From Nymphaea colorata (Eukaryota; Streptophyta; Magnoliopsida; Nymphaeales; Nymphaeaceae), in the NCBI RefSeq assembly GCF_008831285.2, contig NC_045147.1, positions 18,764,854 to 18,828,853 on the forward strand: a stretch of DNA of 64,000 bases. The letters are read 5' to 3'. The translations under genes and the position numbers were made by a program. Numbering within the stretch: the first letter of the stretch is position 1; the number at the start of each line of letters is the position of its first letter. The notes under the pieces are model-generated. The model was not told the origin of the DNA. It worked only from the letters and a program-made list of their open reading frames with translations, and made no database searches. This document shows positions 12,674-26,200 of the stretch, one piece after another.

Positions 12674-15600
12674 AAAATGAAAGCACCAAGAGCAGAAAAT
12701 TTGGGAAGAGGCTGGGGAAGCGAAGAGATTGAGGTTTTTGGGTTACAGAGAGAGAAGAAAAAAGATTGAAGCTTTATGATCAAGGGCCCCATTTCAAGTC
12801 AGGCTGTTTTGGACCCGATCCCACCCGGTTTGACTCTCTCCGCAGTTTCGACCCACCAAGGTCATAATAAAACCCATTATGATATTCTCTGCATGTCCAA
12901 ATTCTGCTTTGAGAAGTTTGGCTTAGGTAGCCAAGTTAGCAGGAAGATGAAAGCTCTGTTCTCAGCACACCTTATTCTTCTGAAGTGCAGTGCATTCTAG
13001 TTGATAGGTGTTTCACTTCTCATCTAAATCAGACAGCAGCTTTAGACCTTGCAGACAGAAAGAAAAAGATAAGGTGGCGGTTTTGACCACTCATCGAAAC
13101 CTATCGAGTCTCTATGTTCCGGATGTATGCGAGTTCACGGGATATAGGCATAACCAGATTTGGATTCACATTTAGATTTAGAACCATTGGTGATTAAGAA
13201 TGAATCCAAATCCGAGTAACCACAAAATCGGCATTCATGTGCATATAGGTTGCTGCTATAGCTTTAGATTCATATATAAATCCGATAATAGTTTATTCCA
13301 TTTTGATAGTTGAAGTTTGAGGTAAACTAAACGACTTCGATGATCAATAAATCTCAGATTGAATCAACTGCAAATCGTTTACATTATCTCAGTTTCGATG
13401 GATCTAAATCTTTTTCTTTCGAGGCTGATATGACACAAAGAATAGGTAATAGAAAGATTGTGTTCCTGTGATCTAACCGTTCTGTTCATCAGGACTTCCA
13501 AGTTTGTACGATCATCTGATAAAGGAGATGGATCATGCAGGATACAAGTGATTGGCAAACAACAGAAGGAAGTTGCTATCGGAGGCGAGCGACGACGTAT
13601 GACTTTTAAGATGCAAGAAGGGGTCTAGGAACTTACTTTTTTATCATGATTTTCGAACAGTCAATCTCTTGGTTTTCATATATTAATCTATGATTTTGAC
13701 AATGTAAAAGATTAAATTTTTACGTTGGTCTCGATTTGCAATCTACTGAGACTCAGCTTATATGAACGGATGTAGCCCATGGTGATTACACTCTCAAACC
13801 TCCTTTAGTTTGAAGATCTTAAAGACCAAATCTTACCAAGCTGATGTAGCTTCTGGACTAAGAAATAATCTGATTCTTCTACAAAGCTGATAAGAGATTC
13901 ATGACCTCTGCACGTGCTTCAGAAATCGTCCTTTCCGTCCGAGTCAAATGCAGCCCTTCTCGAAGCTGCATTTGTTCTCCTATCCCTCAGATGCTAGGAA
14001 CTTATCAACACGCCGTTTCTACTGTTCCAAGAGACAAGAATCAAACACCCGCTACGGTTTTTACTGCTCCTCTCTAGAGAGAATGAGTTCTGCATTTGTT
14101 TCTAATTCCTATTCCAGAGATGCTACAAACTGAACATCCGTCAGCGTTCCAAGAGACAAAAATCAAACACCATCTAAGGGGTTTACTGCTCTCAAGAGAG
14201 ATAACGTCCAGATCCAGATTAAATATATATAATCCTTTTCTATATGTTGCCATATAAACTGTTATTAAGCAGATACTTTTCTTAGTCCCCACCTTTGGCT
14301 CTATCGTCTCGTAAAAGCTACACCAAATGGATATTTTTCTGTTTTTTGCTCACATTGTTTGATATGACTTCCTTTGTTCCTCGTATATTTTAGTTTTATC
14401 TCCTTTTTTTTTTGTTGCTTCTTTACTTTGTTTCCCTTGCCCATGCTGAACTAAAATTTTACGTTACCCACTATAGGCGATCCGTGTAATGGGCAAAGGT
14501 CAGACCTTCGTGGCTCATGTCATTTGCGTAGTTCCGGGGCTTCCTTTAAATCAAAGACATTGGTTTTCTATATCAGAACTTTGCTTCTCCTTTCAATCAA
14601 AGACTACTTTCACTGTGACACATCGTTTAGTTTACAACTTGTACATCTGGTTCTGAAATCGCATGATGCTTTCAGTGCACATAACCGAATGAAATCTATA
14701 AATCATGCACCCAAATCAAGGTACATTTTTCTATGGGATTCACCATCGTGCCTTCCTCGACATGGCTTCACTTAATTTCATCAATTTTTTCAATGCCCAA
14801 GTCAAAGGAAGCGCAACCTGTTTACGCTTGTTGCACTCATGCAATCGGATTAATATCTCACCGCTCTGGTGATTGTTACAGCATTTAGGACCGTCGACAC
14901 TCAATCACAAAATATTTCTATCTATTAATCCTTCTGCTGTCACGGCCATAGGTACGCGCATCATATTCTAAAGCTACTGATATGAAAATGGAGCACTAGC
15001 TTTCAATTCTGAACACTCTTCGTTATTCCACTACCATTCCATGTGGATGGTATATATATATTGAGTTAATAGCTGAGGAGCATTAATCTATAGATAAGTA
15101 GATAGCTAAGCAAATGACTATGGGATACTAACATAACAATCGGTCATTTGCTCGGGCATGTGTGGGCAATTGCCCACACAACAAGATCCATGTGCTTTAG
15201 CCACTTACGCCCAGTTTTGGCAACATATACTAAGGTCTGTTCACTTATTTTTATGATGATTCCTTCGTGTTATTGCACTCCCTTTTGTCTTCAGGTTTCC
15301 ATTTGAGCGACTTAGATGTCAGGCTGTCCCTTTGTTTTATAATTGCGTCATGAGGTACATATAAAGGCCACAGTTACATGTATATTGGACTAAGACCTAG
15401 CTGCTATTACGTGTGCTGTGTTCGCTGTTCAAACGATCATACAATCATAGGGACCAATTGCTTCTCTGCTAGGAATCTTACTGTGGGGATCGAGTTTATT
15501 TCACACCCAGACGGAGAAATAGATGGGAGGGAAGGAAGCCAAGTGATGAGAATCGCATCTAGTACAACCCAAAGCGACAGATCGCTCGCACCAAATTTGA

Positions 15601-18400
15601 GCCGTCGGCATCGATCCCTGCGTAAATGCCTCGCTTTTAATTTGCAGACAAGGCCTGCGACCTCTGCACCTATTCCACAGCATTAAGAAGGCGGCCCATT
15701 TGAGTTCGACTGCAGTCGCCTCTTCCCTGAAAACCACCTTTACTAGAGCCACTACCAGCAGTTGGGTTTTTCCTTTCTAGCCATAGACTTGATTGATGTC
15801 ACCCGCAGTTTAATCCAAATCTGCCACCCATGTTCTGACTGCCCAAGAACAGAGCACTTACTTATCTCTTTCTTCGGTGCTGTAGCCTGTATGCCAGTGT
15901 CAGAATGTGTTTGTGAGAGCCAGTCAATATTAATTAGACATATATTTTAAAAGAAAATATATTTATATGACTGTAATTCTGTTCTTTTTTTTTTTTTGAA
16001 GAAAATAAAGTCTATCATCGATAATATCATCTAAGGGTGCTGGTGTTTGGTTGCAGATACATTTTATGAGTGCCTCATCAATCTGACCTAAAGTTTGAGA
16101 TAGCTTCATCGAATACTACAACTGTTGTTCCATGAACATGCTTTAATCTAAGGAGCAGATTCAATGGGATATTTACAAAGTGTTTCTGTTGCCAAACTGC
16201 CCATAGGTGTTTAAATTGACATTGATATTCTCTTTATATATACATATAACTAAAGAATAGAGTTAAGTATTTGCATTAAACACCTTTTCACAAGAGTCAG
16301 AATCAAGCAACAACGAGACTTTCTTTGCAAGCAAAGGAATGGTACGAAATATTGTTTGCATGAAAATCAAAGCAAAACCATGGTAGTTCGTAGTGGAGAT
16401 CACTCGAGCTCAATCAGATGGTAGAAATATTTAAGCTCCTCTAAGATAAAGAAGTTTGCTCCACAAATTATATATATATATATATATATACTGCAGCAAT
16501 GATGAAGATCTGTTCTGTCATGATCAGTTCTGAAACAGCACTAGCTAGACAGGCTTTCTATCTCTGGAAGGACCTCATCATTCTTTCTCCTTTTTTTAGG
16601 TGGTGGTGATGGTGGATCCAGAGCAGCAACTTACATAGAGGTTTAAGGTCACAGCAGTAATGATCTTATTGTGGGACATGCATATTAATGTGGGGGTACT
16701 GTACTACGTCCTATATGGTGGTTCTTCTGAAAGCAAAAGGATCTGCTTTAACTAATAAATATTAGAGTACTCAGTTGACAGCGCCAATGACGTGTGAGGC
16801 AGATGCATTATTTCCCTTTGAAGCCAAGATCCCTCTCCTTTCCCCCGTATGATCATATGCGCTCTCCATCCCCAACTGCTAGTCTGCTACCCTACATTAT
16901 TCCCTTTGGCAGTATGTCGAGCTACTTTGGCTCACAGTTCAACTGAAAGAAGTTCCAAACTTTTGTTCATTATTGTATCAACTGAACATAATAACTATCT
17001 AAAATGAGGTGAGTTATGATCTTTCAATTCATCAAAAAGAAGCGTTTAGAATATTAGAACCAAGTTTGCTAATTGGCTGCTCCACCCGTGCGTCGAATTC
17101 ACATGGGTGTCTGAGATCGTTGCATGAAAATCTGAAGTCGATGCATGTGAAAATAATTCAACCCAGGAATCAGACTCACATGGTTTGTGGAGAGATGATC
17201 TGGCAAATGTGAAGCCTTTTCTCATTTTTCCTCAGGTGCCTTGGAAAGATCTCGAATGAAATTTGACATAGAAATGTAGAAAAATACTCAAATTTAGCTG
17301 GTTGTTTCACTTAGGCATAAGTGATGTAACTTTTTTGACAATATATATTATAAACTATATACAGAAATGGGTTAATATTAGTAAAATCATAAATCACACT
17401 TTGGGATATATAATTTCAGATTCACGAACCAGAAAAGTTTAAACTGTCAATTGTTAGACTCTCAAAAGTTCAGTTTTAGTCGACCTATTATGGGCTTTTA
17501 ATTTTCGTTCATTCATTGATATATACACACATAACTTAACTAGTACCTAGATTGCATATTAGATATGTCAGGATTATTTAATGGGAAATAATTTTTTGTC
17601 ACCCGTCAATCAACTTAATTGCATTAAAAAAATTTACGAATTAGTGACTGCGGGATGTGTCATAGGGTGTCACGTGGTGTGTCAAGTCCACCACTTTGAT
17701 CCACTGCCCTTTCTGAGATGGAACGGCCGCTCCTGCAATCAATGCCCGTCATGAGAGAAACAAGAACTTCCATTATTTCGCGACGACGAGTGATAAAGGC
17801 GACGCTTCTGTGATTTAAGACGCTTTTATGCCGCTTTTGCTTTCCGGATGTTGCTTGCACACAATAGAATAAGATACGAATACTTTTGAAAAGTCGCCTG
17901 AATTTCGCAAAATAACGTTGACACCTCTTCCCGTTTCAAGAATTTTCAGTTAACTTTTTCTCTTGCAAAGGTAAGATGTTAAAAAAATACTGAAACATGA
18001 TTATGTATATCTGTTATTCATTCACAATTTAAATTGTGTTTAAAATGGTCCACTGGAACAACAATGCTGTTCAATTTTTTTCATTAGAGTGAGTAAACAA
18101 TTTCCAACATAAATCGAAGTGATTCAAAAGGCTTAATTTTCGTGTGCTTTATGCAACCTTGAGGCTTCATTTGACAATTGCCATAGACAGAATTTCACGG
18201 GTACCTAGAAATCTGCATAACATGCGGCTTATTTCCAGATTATGGCCTAATTTTGTGGGTTTTCAGCGAAAATTTTACGCTGCAATTATAAACAATAGGG
18301 GGCCCTTGCCAAGAACATCTCATGCAATTAAAACAAGGAAAAAAGTGTTCCACAAGAAACAATGCTTGGAGCCAAAGGCAAAGGTATTTTCGATTGCATC
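12674..18400. other. Long non-coding spacer, no gene recognised
   Basis: AT-rich sequence with only short chance frames. The minus-strand frame 15752-15501 (83 codons) and plus-strand frame 15378-15686 show no known motif. A (TA)n run lies near 16468-16490. The part next to 12674 is the promoter side of the Sel1-repeat gene. Confidence 0.5.
13966..14205. repeat. Diverged tandem duplication, period 122 bp
   Basis: Two head-to-tail copies of about 120 bp. GTTCCAAGAGACAA occurs at 14024 and at 14146, followed by ATCAAACACC in both. The leading part CTGCATTTGTT...CAGAGATGCTA also matches between copies, and the trailing TTTACTGCTC...AGAGAGA pairs. Copies differ by many substitutions and small gaps, so the duplication is old. 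Confidence 0.7.
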
Positions 18401-18407
18401 TGCAACG

Positions 18408-18430
18408 ATATATATATATATATATATATC
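18408..18430. repeat. (TA)n microsatellite
   Basis: About eleven TA units; the first of a cluster of TA-containing microsatellites that continues to 21.7 kb. Confidence 0.9.
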
Positions 18431-19049
18431 ATGATTTGAATATAGAACTAACGATGAAACCAAAATGATAGGGAATTGAAGGCAATCATATATCAGTTAT
18501 GACATCAAAAAGCAAGAAGGGAGCATCAACTTAAACAACAGATAGTTTTATTTTATTATTACATTTTATTCATATAAATATATCCAAATAGTTAGATGTA
18601 TTAACAATCATTACAAATGCAGCATGTCTTCGGAAGCAGGCCCGGTTGAAGAATGAAGTAAAAAATATTAATTAAATGCATAGCTACGCAAGGTGATAAA
18701 ACACTATTTATGAAAAACACAGTGCTGTACTGAATTCAAAAACTTTCAAAATGCCGAATTCGCCAGCGTTCGCTTCTTATTTAAAATGAAAACTAGTTAA
18801 GAAGTTTTTGAATGTATGAGAGTTGGAGATGAAGGAAGTGCACAGAACATGCTTATCATGAGCTTGTTTCAGCTGTTCCTAAATGTAGAGTCTTTTGGGT
18901 ATCTCTTCCTTACCTACTAGGAAAGTCTAATTTTAATTTAAGGAAGCAAGACAAGGCAGTTTATGTGTTTGTACTTCCTTTTCATCAATGAGCTTTCTCA
19001 CTGCAAGGACTTCCCAGTCATTGTTGGTCAGACCCCATTAGAGATTTCC

Positions 19050-19123
<74 letters not shown>
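19050..19123. repeat. (CT)n(TA)n(GA)n near-perfect palindrome
   Basis: About nine CT units, then 16 TA units, then about 11 GA units. CT and GA arms are complementary and TA is self-complementary, so the tract is an inverted repeat with a stem of up to about 36 bp, centred near 19084. Confidence 0.95.
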
Positions 19124-19679
19124 GAAAACTGGTAGCTACCATTAAGTTGAAAAGTTATAAACAACCTACCTATATTTTCAAGACACATAAATGCCCATCA
19201 CAGGAAGAAACAAATCAGTTGTTTTAGTCAAGATCTCTTGCTTTCTTTTGAGAGGTACTTTCATCTCTTGGAAATACAACTTTATTTTTTTTATTTTATT
19301 TTTTTTTCAATTTAATCTCCACTCTCTTATCGTCTTATTGATGGCTCATTAACCAGTTTTCCTACATATCTGGAGAGACACACAAATTAGAGCTGCACTC
19401 GACATCTAGGTCCAATTCTGCAAATATATGTTAATAGTAGTTTTAGACCTTTTTTTCATTGACATCCGAGTTGGATCAGGCTCCAGATCTGGCAGAGAAG
19501 GTTCAACTAATAAGACAGAGATCCGGGTAGGGTCCAGTGAAGCCTACAAAAGGAACCAAGTCCAGCCTGTTTGCGTCCTTAATGACAGCATCATTTCAAA
19601 ATCATAGAGACCTCATGTATGCCCGTCCGCCTTATCTGCATCATGTACTTAAAATGCCTTCAACCTCTCATTTTTTATG

Positions 19680-19680
19680 G

Positions 19681-19749
<69 letters not shown>
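19680..19749. repeat. (CT)n(TA)n compound microsatellite
   Basis: About 12 CT units followed by about 22 TA units, then a short TGTGTG/CACACA tract at 19753-19781. No GA arm. Confidence 0.95.
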
Positions 19750-19751
<2 letters not shown>

Positions 19752-19859
19752 GGGTGTATGTGTGTATGCATGCACACACATGCACGTAAGCAACAGTGGT
19801 TAAAATAGAAAGCATGCATTGTAAAGCATCTTTCTCACGGGTTGTGTCCACTGTTAGCA

Positions 19860-20262
19860 TATTTTGGATCCGAATTCAACTCTAGATTTCTTAGAAGGAT
19901 GTGTATGTATTTTACCGGTTAGATCTGGATATGACGGACCCGAAATCCATTTCAAGCAGCCGACAGTAAAACATCTGGGCGTCGTGCGCGGCATTGGGAT
20001 GTCAAAATTTGAGGAGCAGAAAGAAACAGAAGAGTCCGGGTCTCGGACTCTGTTCACATCCCAACAAGATTTGGTTTCCCCATGAACACAATCCGACAAA
20101 CCCGACTGGTATCAGGAAGAGTTCCTTCTCCATTATGGGAGCCGAATCTGGACCAAAGGGGAACATGCTTGTAGCCAGCTCGTCCAGATCCGGACCAACA
20201 AATGAGACCCGATCCGACATCTACATCATTTGCCGGAAGGAATGGAATCTTTGACCGCTGGT
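19860..20262. repeat. Possible repeat body rich in GATCCGG-like words, between two microsatellites
   Basis: The segment between two (CT)n(TA)n tracts is GC-richer than its surroundings and repeats variants of GGATCCGA, GATCTGGAT, AGATCCGGACC and CCGATCCGAC. Related words occur at 19470-19530. The vocabulary is repetitive but not a simple tandem array. Open frames run through it on both strands, which is expected of such word usage, so I do not call a gene. It may be part of a transposable element. Confidence 0.35.
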
Positions 20263-20270
20263 TGGCGACC

Positions 20271-20279
20271 CCTCTCTCT

Positions 20280-20351
<72 letters not shown>
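20271..20351. repeat. (CT)n(TA)n compound microsatellite
   Basis: Interrupted CT tract (one TTTTT break) followed by about 18 TA units. Confidence 0.95.
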
Positions 20352-20355
<4 letters not shown>

Positions 20356-20615
20356 TGGAGCATTCTTTATTCATTCGGGGCCTTTGTGGTGTGATCAGTT
20401 CATGTCCTTTCTCACTGATGGATCATACTCATTGAAATCTTTAAATGCGTCGAATCAGATGTTGGTGTAAATTTTTTCATGCATTTAGCTGATCCCAATT
20501 CAACGCATTTACATTGGCATCTTTTGCGCATCTTTATATATATATATACATCAGAGAGAGAGAGAATCTGCTTGGATGGCACCTATAACTTCATGGCACA
20601 TATTTTTTAGTTTAG

Positions 20616-20641
20616 AGAGAGATAGAGAGAGAGAGAGAGAG
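20616..20641. repeat. (GA)n microsatellite
   Basis: Imperfect GA tract with one GATA break. A shorter GA tract at 20553-20564 follows a TA tract near 20534. Confidence 0.85.
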
Positions 20642-21589
20642 GGCACATCACATGGGGCTCAGAGAAGAGTACAAAAAGCTTGAAAAGGAAGTCAATAAAG
20701 GGTAAATCCTTTTTAGCACTTAATGCATGTGACAGTGTATAAACCCCGGAAGGCATCAGCAGCAGAGAATGTCAAAATGTTAGAGCTGCGTTTGGAGTCT
20801 GCTAATTAAGTACATGAGCTAAACATAGATGACATTGAATCATTGATCAATAGTTCAGGCAGTGTGTGTTTGGAAGGGGGAGGAAGAGGAAAAGTTTTGT
20901 CACAGACCTGTTGTCTCCATGGCTGGCCAGGCTCTTAGATTCAAAACCAGAAACCATTTTTTTGTTCTTTATTTGGTGGAAACTGAACAGGTTGAGGAGA
21001 CTTGATCGCTTTTCCATGGTGTAAAGCTACTCTAGCCTGCATTAGCTTTGGCAATAAGCAGGTGTTTCTGAAATTTGAACCATTGACTGGCTGCCTATCA
21101 GCCACTAGATCAACCATTTGCGTGATACCCATTAAGGCTACGGCCAACCCATTCCATACTGTTGTTTAGTTTTCCCTCTTGGTGTTGCTGTCTTGATGTG
21201 TTGGGAGTCTGGGACCATTTCCGGCCACCTACTTACCATTTCTCAGTAGAAATCAAAGTTGAAACTTAAAGACCATACAGTTTCAAGAGTTCTCTGTGGC
21301 CGGCTTCGATGATTCTGACACCATGTTAGAGGTACTTCTCTAACATCAGTTTTCTGTGGCCTAATATCTGCCCTTCGATGGAGGATTGCTTAAGAAGTTC
21401 CTGTTGAAGGAAGTCGGATAACTCTCCATGATCAAATGAATATGTATCGACATAATCTGGTAAAATCTGCCTAACCTTAGCTTGCCAAACCTCGCTACTG
21501 AAAGCAACCCTTCTTCATAAATCTCCCGTCATGAAATTTGATCTGCACTCTTCTTTAAGCTCTCAAACGTCAAATGGCAGCAAGCCAGC

Positions 21590-21712
<123 letters not shown>

Positions 21713-22947
21713 ATCATTAAACATTGGAAACCATCGTATCAGAAACGATCCTAAAAGAAATGTTTAGATTTGCTTCTTTTTTTAATCCAAATCTGAAACA
21801 TGCAGATGTGATCATGGCTGATCATTCACTAGGGCATTCTTTAAATAGAATCAATTTAAGGCGCATTTAAGTTTTTCATGCAAGGAGCTACCCAGTTTTC
21901 ATCGCTAGCTCTCCAAGCGCATGTTACGCATGACTACGGACTGCCTAGTTTACGTTTTCTTGTTGACCTATGTATGCTACAGTAACAAACCCACGTCAAA
22001 CTCCAACAATTTTCTTTTAAAATAGTAACTATAAAATTCATATTATTCAATTTTAATTTTTTTTTTAAGATTCCATGTACGCATGAAAAAGGGTATCCCT
22101 TTTTTGTTTGTATTTCTAAGTTTTTGAGCATGTAAAATGCAGATAGAGTAGCGGTCCGGACATGATATTTATAAGCTGCCGTCCGGACTTCATATAAGCA
22201 TATCTTCATAGTCAATTATGAAATGGTATTCAAAGTTCAAACAAAAATGGATGTGCAGAATATAGGAAAAGATTGGCAGTAAAAGTAAGAAACTTGGAAA
22301 ACAGAGCAGCGGCACAGTTTGAGGAGCAAAAAAAATTCAGTCTGTAAGAGAAGAATGGCTTAAAATATGTCTGGTCAAAAAAGGGATAGTTTAAAAACAG
22401 AGCCAAGGCAGGGAAAGAAGAATGGTGTTTCATTCCAAGAAGACCTTACACAACTTCGGTTCTCGTTACTCTCAATTATTAAACAATTGACAGCAATGGT
22501 CCATTGAATCCCCCCACACGCCAAGTTAGAGAGGACCAGGGAAAAGAAAGCTAGAAGAAGAACAAACAAAAAGTTGAGAGCAGAGAAGGAAGGAAGATTT
22601 TCTTAGAGTGGCTACTACACTTCATTGCTACCGCACCCTGTGATCGATCGTAAATAACTTTCATCATTACATAATAATAATGATAATAATAATAAATGGG
22701 CGACGATCTTTCCCAATTTCCATTGCGCATATTGATTCACTCATTTTCTCTCTCTTGTCTCTCCTTGCTCCTCCCCATCGTCTTCTTGACCCGCCCCACC
22801 CACTGCTCTCAGCTGCCGCTTTGTCTTCCATTACATTCCCTTGCCTTGTCCGCTAAATAAAGCAAGGAAAGAACGTCGTGGAAAAGGAACTGAAAGGTGG
22901 AGGAGAAAAGAAAATCTAGAAAGGAAGGGGAAGCCCAATAAAAAAAA
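21713..22947. other. Spacer upstream of SCAR, one small signal-peptide-like frame
   Basis: No gene is recognised. A 64-codon minus-strand frame, 22569-22375, starts with a hydrophobic signal-like stretch (MFVLLLAFFSLVLSNLACGG) but resembles nothing I know and is probably chance. An (ATA)n run lies at 22672-22696. The right end is CT/AG-rich and leads into the SCAR leader. Confidence 0.35.
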
Positions 22948-23015
22948 CATTTGGGGAGGGATCCGTTTGAGGGTTGAAGTGAAAAAGCGAGCTGAATCTC
23001 TCTGTACCAGAAGGG

Positions 23016-23057
<42 letters not shown>

Positions 23058-23163
23058 ATTTGGGGAGGATCCTTTGGAGGAATGAAGTGAAAAAGCGAGC
23101 TGAATCTCTCTAGACCAGAAGGGGAGAGAGAGAGAGAGGGAGAAAAGAGAGAGAGGGAGCATC

Positions 23164-23208
<45 letters not shown>
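22948..23208 (+). repeat. Duplicated GA-rich leader of SCAR, ending at the ATG
   Basis: Two head-to-tail copies of about 109 bp, starting at 22948 and 23057, each beginning CATTTGGGGAGG and sharing GAAGTGAAAAAGCGAGCTGA and CCAGAAGGGGAGAGAGA. Each ends in a (GA)n tract. A third partial start (CATCTGGAGAG) at 23160 leads into about 20 GA units that touch the SCAR start codon. GA tracts in plant leaders are known binding sites for BPC/GAGA-factor proteins; regulation here is an inference. Confidence 0.85.
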
Positions 23209-23214
<6 letters not shown>

Positions 23215-26200
23215 CTGACGAGATACGTGATTCGAAATGAGTACAGTTTGGCAGACCCAGAGGTGTACAGATGTGTGGAGAAAGATGACCCGGAGGCGTT
23301 GCTGGAAGGGATCGCCATGGCCGGACTTATCGGCGTCTTGCGGCAGCTCGGAGACCTGGCCGAGTACGTCTCCTTCTCTCTCTCTCTCTCTCCCTCTCTC
23401 GCGGGCGCGTGGGCGTAGTGGTGCTCTTTTGAAGTAATTGGTGGTTTAGATTTTTTTTTTGTGGCGATATCCACAACTCCATTCTGGTGATTGCTAGTAG
23501 AAGCGAGGTTGCTGTTGCTTCTTTCCTTGGGTTTGAGAGTTAGGCGTTGGGCAGTTTGGTGGATCTGTCACTTTAGCATGTAATTCGTTAACATTCTTGA
23601 ACGATTATTTGTTGTGGGTTAGAGGTTGGCGTGAGGGTTTTTGTGTGGGATGGGATTAAGGTCGCCTATATGAATCCCTGACGGCAAGTTTTTTATTAGC
23701 ATCTACAATGTATGTAGAATTTTGTCACAGCGTCACTCTTTTGGCTTCTCTTTTGTGTGGCCCTATATCGGCTCTTCGTGAGTTGATAACTTTGTGGGTA
23801 GCGTCCCTCCTAACTGGCCTTGTAATAGTTTCCTTGGTTACAATCTTCAGAGCGTTTTCTTGTTTGCTTTTTCTCACGAGAAACCGCCCCAATGGTGCGG
23901 ATTATCTTACAGTATGCAGTGACTCGCCTGGAGAACTTTCTTGATCAATATTGCCGTGTAAACTGAGTTGGTTCGACATTTCTCTTTGTGAAAATAATTC
24001 TGGTTATGATAGCGAAAGAGGGAGACTGAATGATGGATTGAAGAGAGAAAACTTATAAAACATAGACAGGCCCATTTTTCAGCGCCACATTCTCAAGTTT
24101 ATGTTTAATAAACTGAAGGCCTCTTGCTGAAACAAAAATGGAGCTGATAAACCAGTGACGAAAACCAACTAAAAGGGATAGAAGCGTAACGTTGTTGGAT
24201 GCTTGCACAATTTGAACACTTATCTATTAATGAATCGAAGAGTCTTCTTCCTTTTCAAAGAACAGAAACTATTCTTGGGGTGTTTGACCTGACCTATTGA
24301 GATCACCTTCCCTACAGCGTTAAAACTTCAAACTGAAGACCGCTTTGACCCCAGTAACCTTGGGAAGTGATGAATTTATTGTAACATCTCTGCTTTCTAA
24401 TTTGATTTTTTGATTTACATAATTGTTCGTTGACATTGAATTCTGATATATTCTGTAGGTTTGCAGCTGAACTTTTCCATGACTTGCATGAAGAAGTAAT
24501 GGCTACATCGGCAAGAGGCCATGGTCTTATGATTCGTGTTCAACAACTGGAGGCAGAGTTGCCTTCTATTGAGAAGGCCTTTCTATCACGTACCAATCAT
24601 TTGGAATTTGCTTATGGTACAGGTTAGAATACCTCTGATGTTTGTTTGTCCTTTCCTTCTTTTCATTTTTCTTCTAGCCCTCTAGTTTGCTAATCGCCTT
24701 ATTGATTGCTTCCAAGGTGCTACCGAAGAATGTGCATGGATTGGAAAATTTATGTTAGTTAGTCTAATTAAGAAAAACGAGTTCTAATTAATGAGGCGAA
24801 TGGTTTTCCATCAAGTTTGTGAAAGCACGAGCTGAATAAGAGGTTCTTTCAGAACTTGTTTATAAAGAGCTCAAGTTGGTGTATCTTGTCTGGCTTGGCA
24901 TGCCGCCATGCCCATGGAGTACTGGTGTTTGCAATGTTCATAATGTACAGATTTGACACCTTTCACGCTGTTGTTTTTGTCTGATTGTTAATCTAGCTCT
25001 TCATATACGACATAAGGATGATTTATAGACCTCCATTTTGGGAGGAACTTAGTTTCGGTGTGTTTTAACATTATTTTGGTCGTCTGCATATTTATGTTCC
25101 AGATACTGAATATTCTAGTCTGTAACTCAAAATTGTGCATGCGTATTGATGAAATATGCTGTGAAGTGAAAATTCTCTGTCTAAGGAAAATAACACATAG
25201 GATATCCCGTACACATTCAGGGATAACTTTGTATCATTAGCTTATAAACTAGGATGAAATTCTAAACATAATATAAAAATAATAAATTTGGATAGAAAAA
25301 CACATGGGTAAACAAAAGTTTATGAAGTAACATTATAAAAAAAATTGCTAATACTATGGATATGGTGTTGACCGTGTCTGCCACATGTTTAACTGTGTAT
25401 AGGAAGTGGCTTCGTGACAGCATGGACAAGCTTGCTAATGCCTGTGTAACGTACTTGTCAGGTAGGTTCTCAGTTTCTAACAAAATGTAAAGAGATTTAT
25501 TCAGATAAAAATTATGAGTTTGAGTCAGTTGACAACCTATGCTTTTGATGAATTTTTGAGACCATCTTGTAGTTGACAGAATGGATTGTGCTTATTAACT
25601 GAGTACCTTTTGGGAAGGCTAGTCTATCTCCTTTGGTAGATATTATCTTGTTGTCAACTGATTGTACTGCTAGATTTGCTTGACCATTGTTCTTCATGAA
25701 CACTAATTTATTTAACACAGCAATCTCATTAACATTCACATACAAGAAACAGAAGTTAACAATAACTGATTAATAAATTGAGTTGTTTTTAATTGGTTTA
25801 GCGCCTCCATTGACAATAATGATATGTTGAGTTCGTTGGTTTTAGGCTCTGATTGGCATTCGAGTGAGAGAATTGAACAAAACCTTGTTACACGGGGTGA
25901 CTTGCCTCGTTTTGTGATGGACTCCTATGAAGAATGTCGTGCTCCACCACGATTATTTTTGCTGGATAAGTATGGTTTTAAATTCTCACAAATTGTGTTT
26001 AGCATTTTTTGTTCATTTCCTCGTTTACAGAAATAATGTTGTCTTCTCCTTTTCAGGTTTGATATTGCTGGTGCTGGTGCATGTTTGAAGAGATACTCTG
26101 ACCCCTCATTTTTTAAGATGGAGCTGGCCTCTTCAGGGGCATTGAAAGCTGATGAAGTTCAAATAGGGAAACGTGCTCGTAGAGTCAAGGTTTGCACTTT

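Noticed and set aside
15378-15752. Overlapping frames of 102 (+) and 83 (-) codons
   Set aside because: No recognised motif, no splice context, no neighbouring exon.
19537-20435. Several frames through the microsatellites, with poly-Ser-Leu and Tyr-Ile or Arg-Glu runs
   Set aside because: They are direct readings of CT, TA and GA repeats, which are open in most frames.
22809-23474. 221-codon minus-strand frame upstream of SCAR
   Set aside because: Most of it is the antisense of GA repeats in the SCAR leader (Ser-Leu runs) and it overlaps the SCAR first exon.
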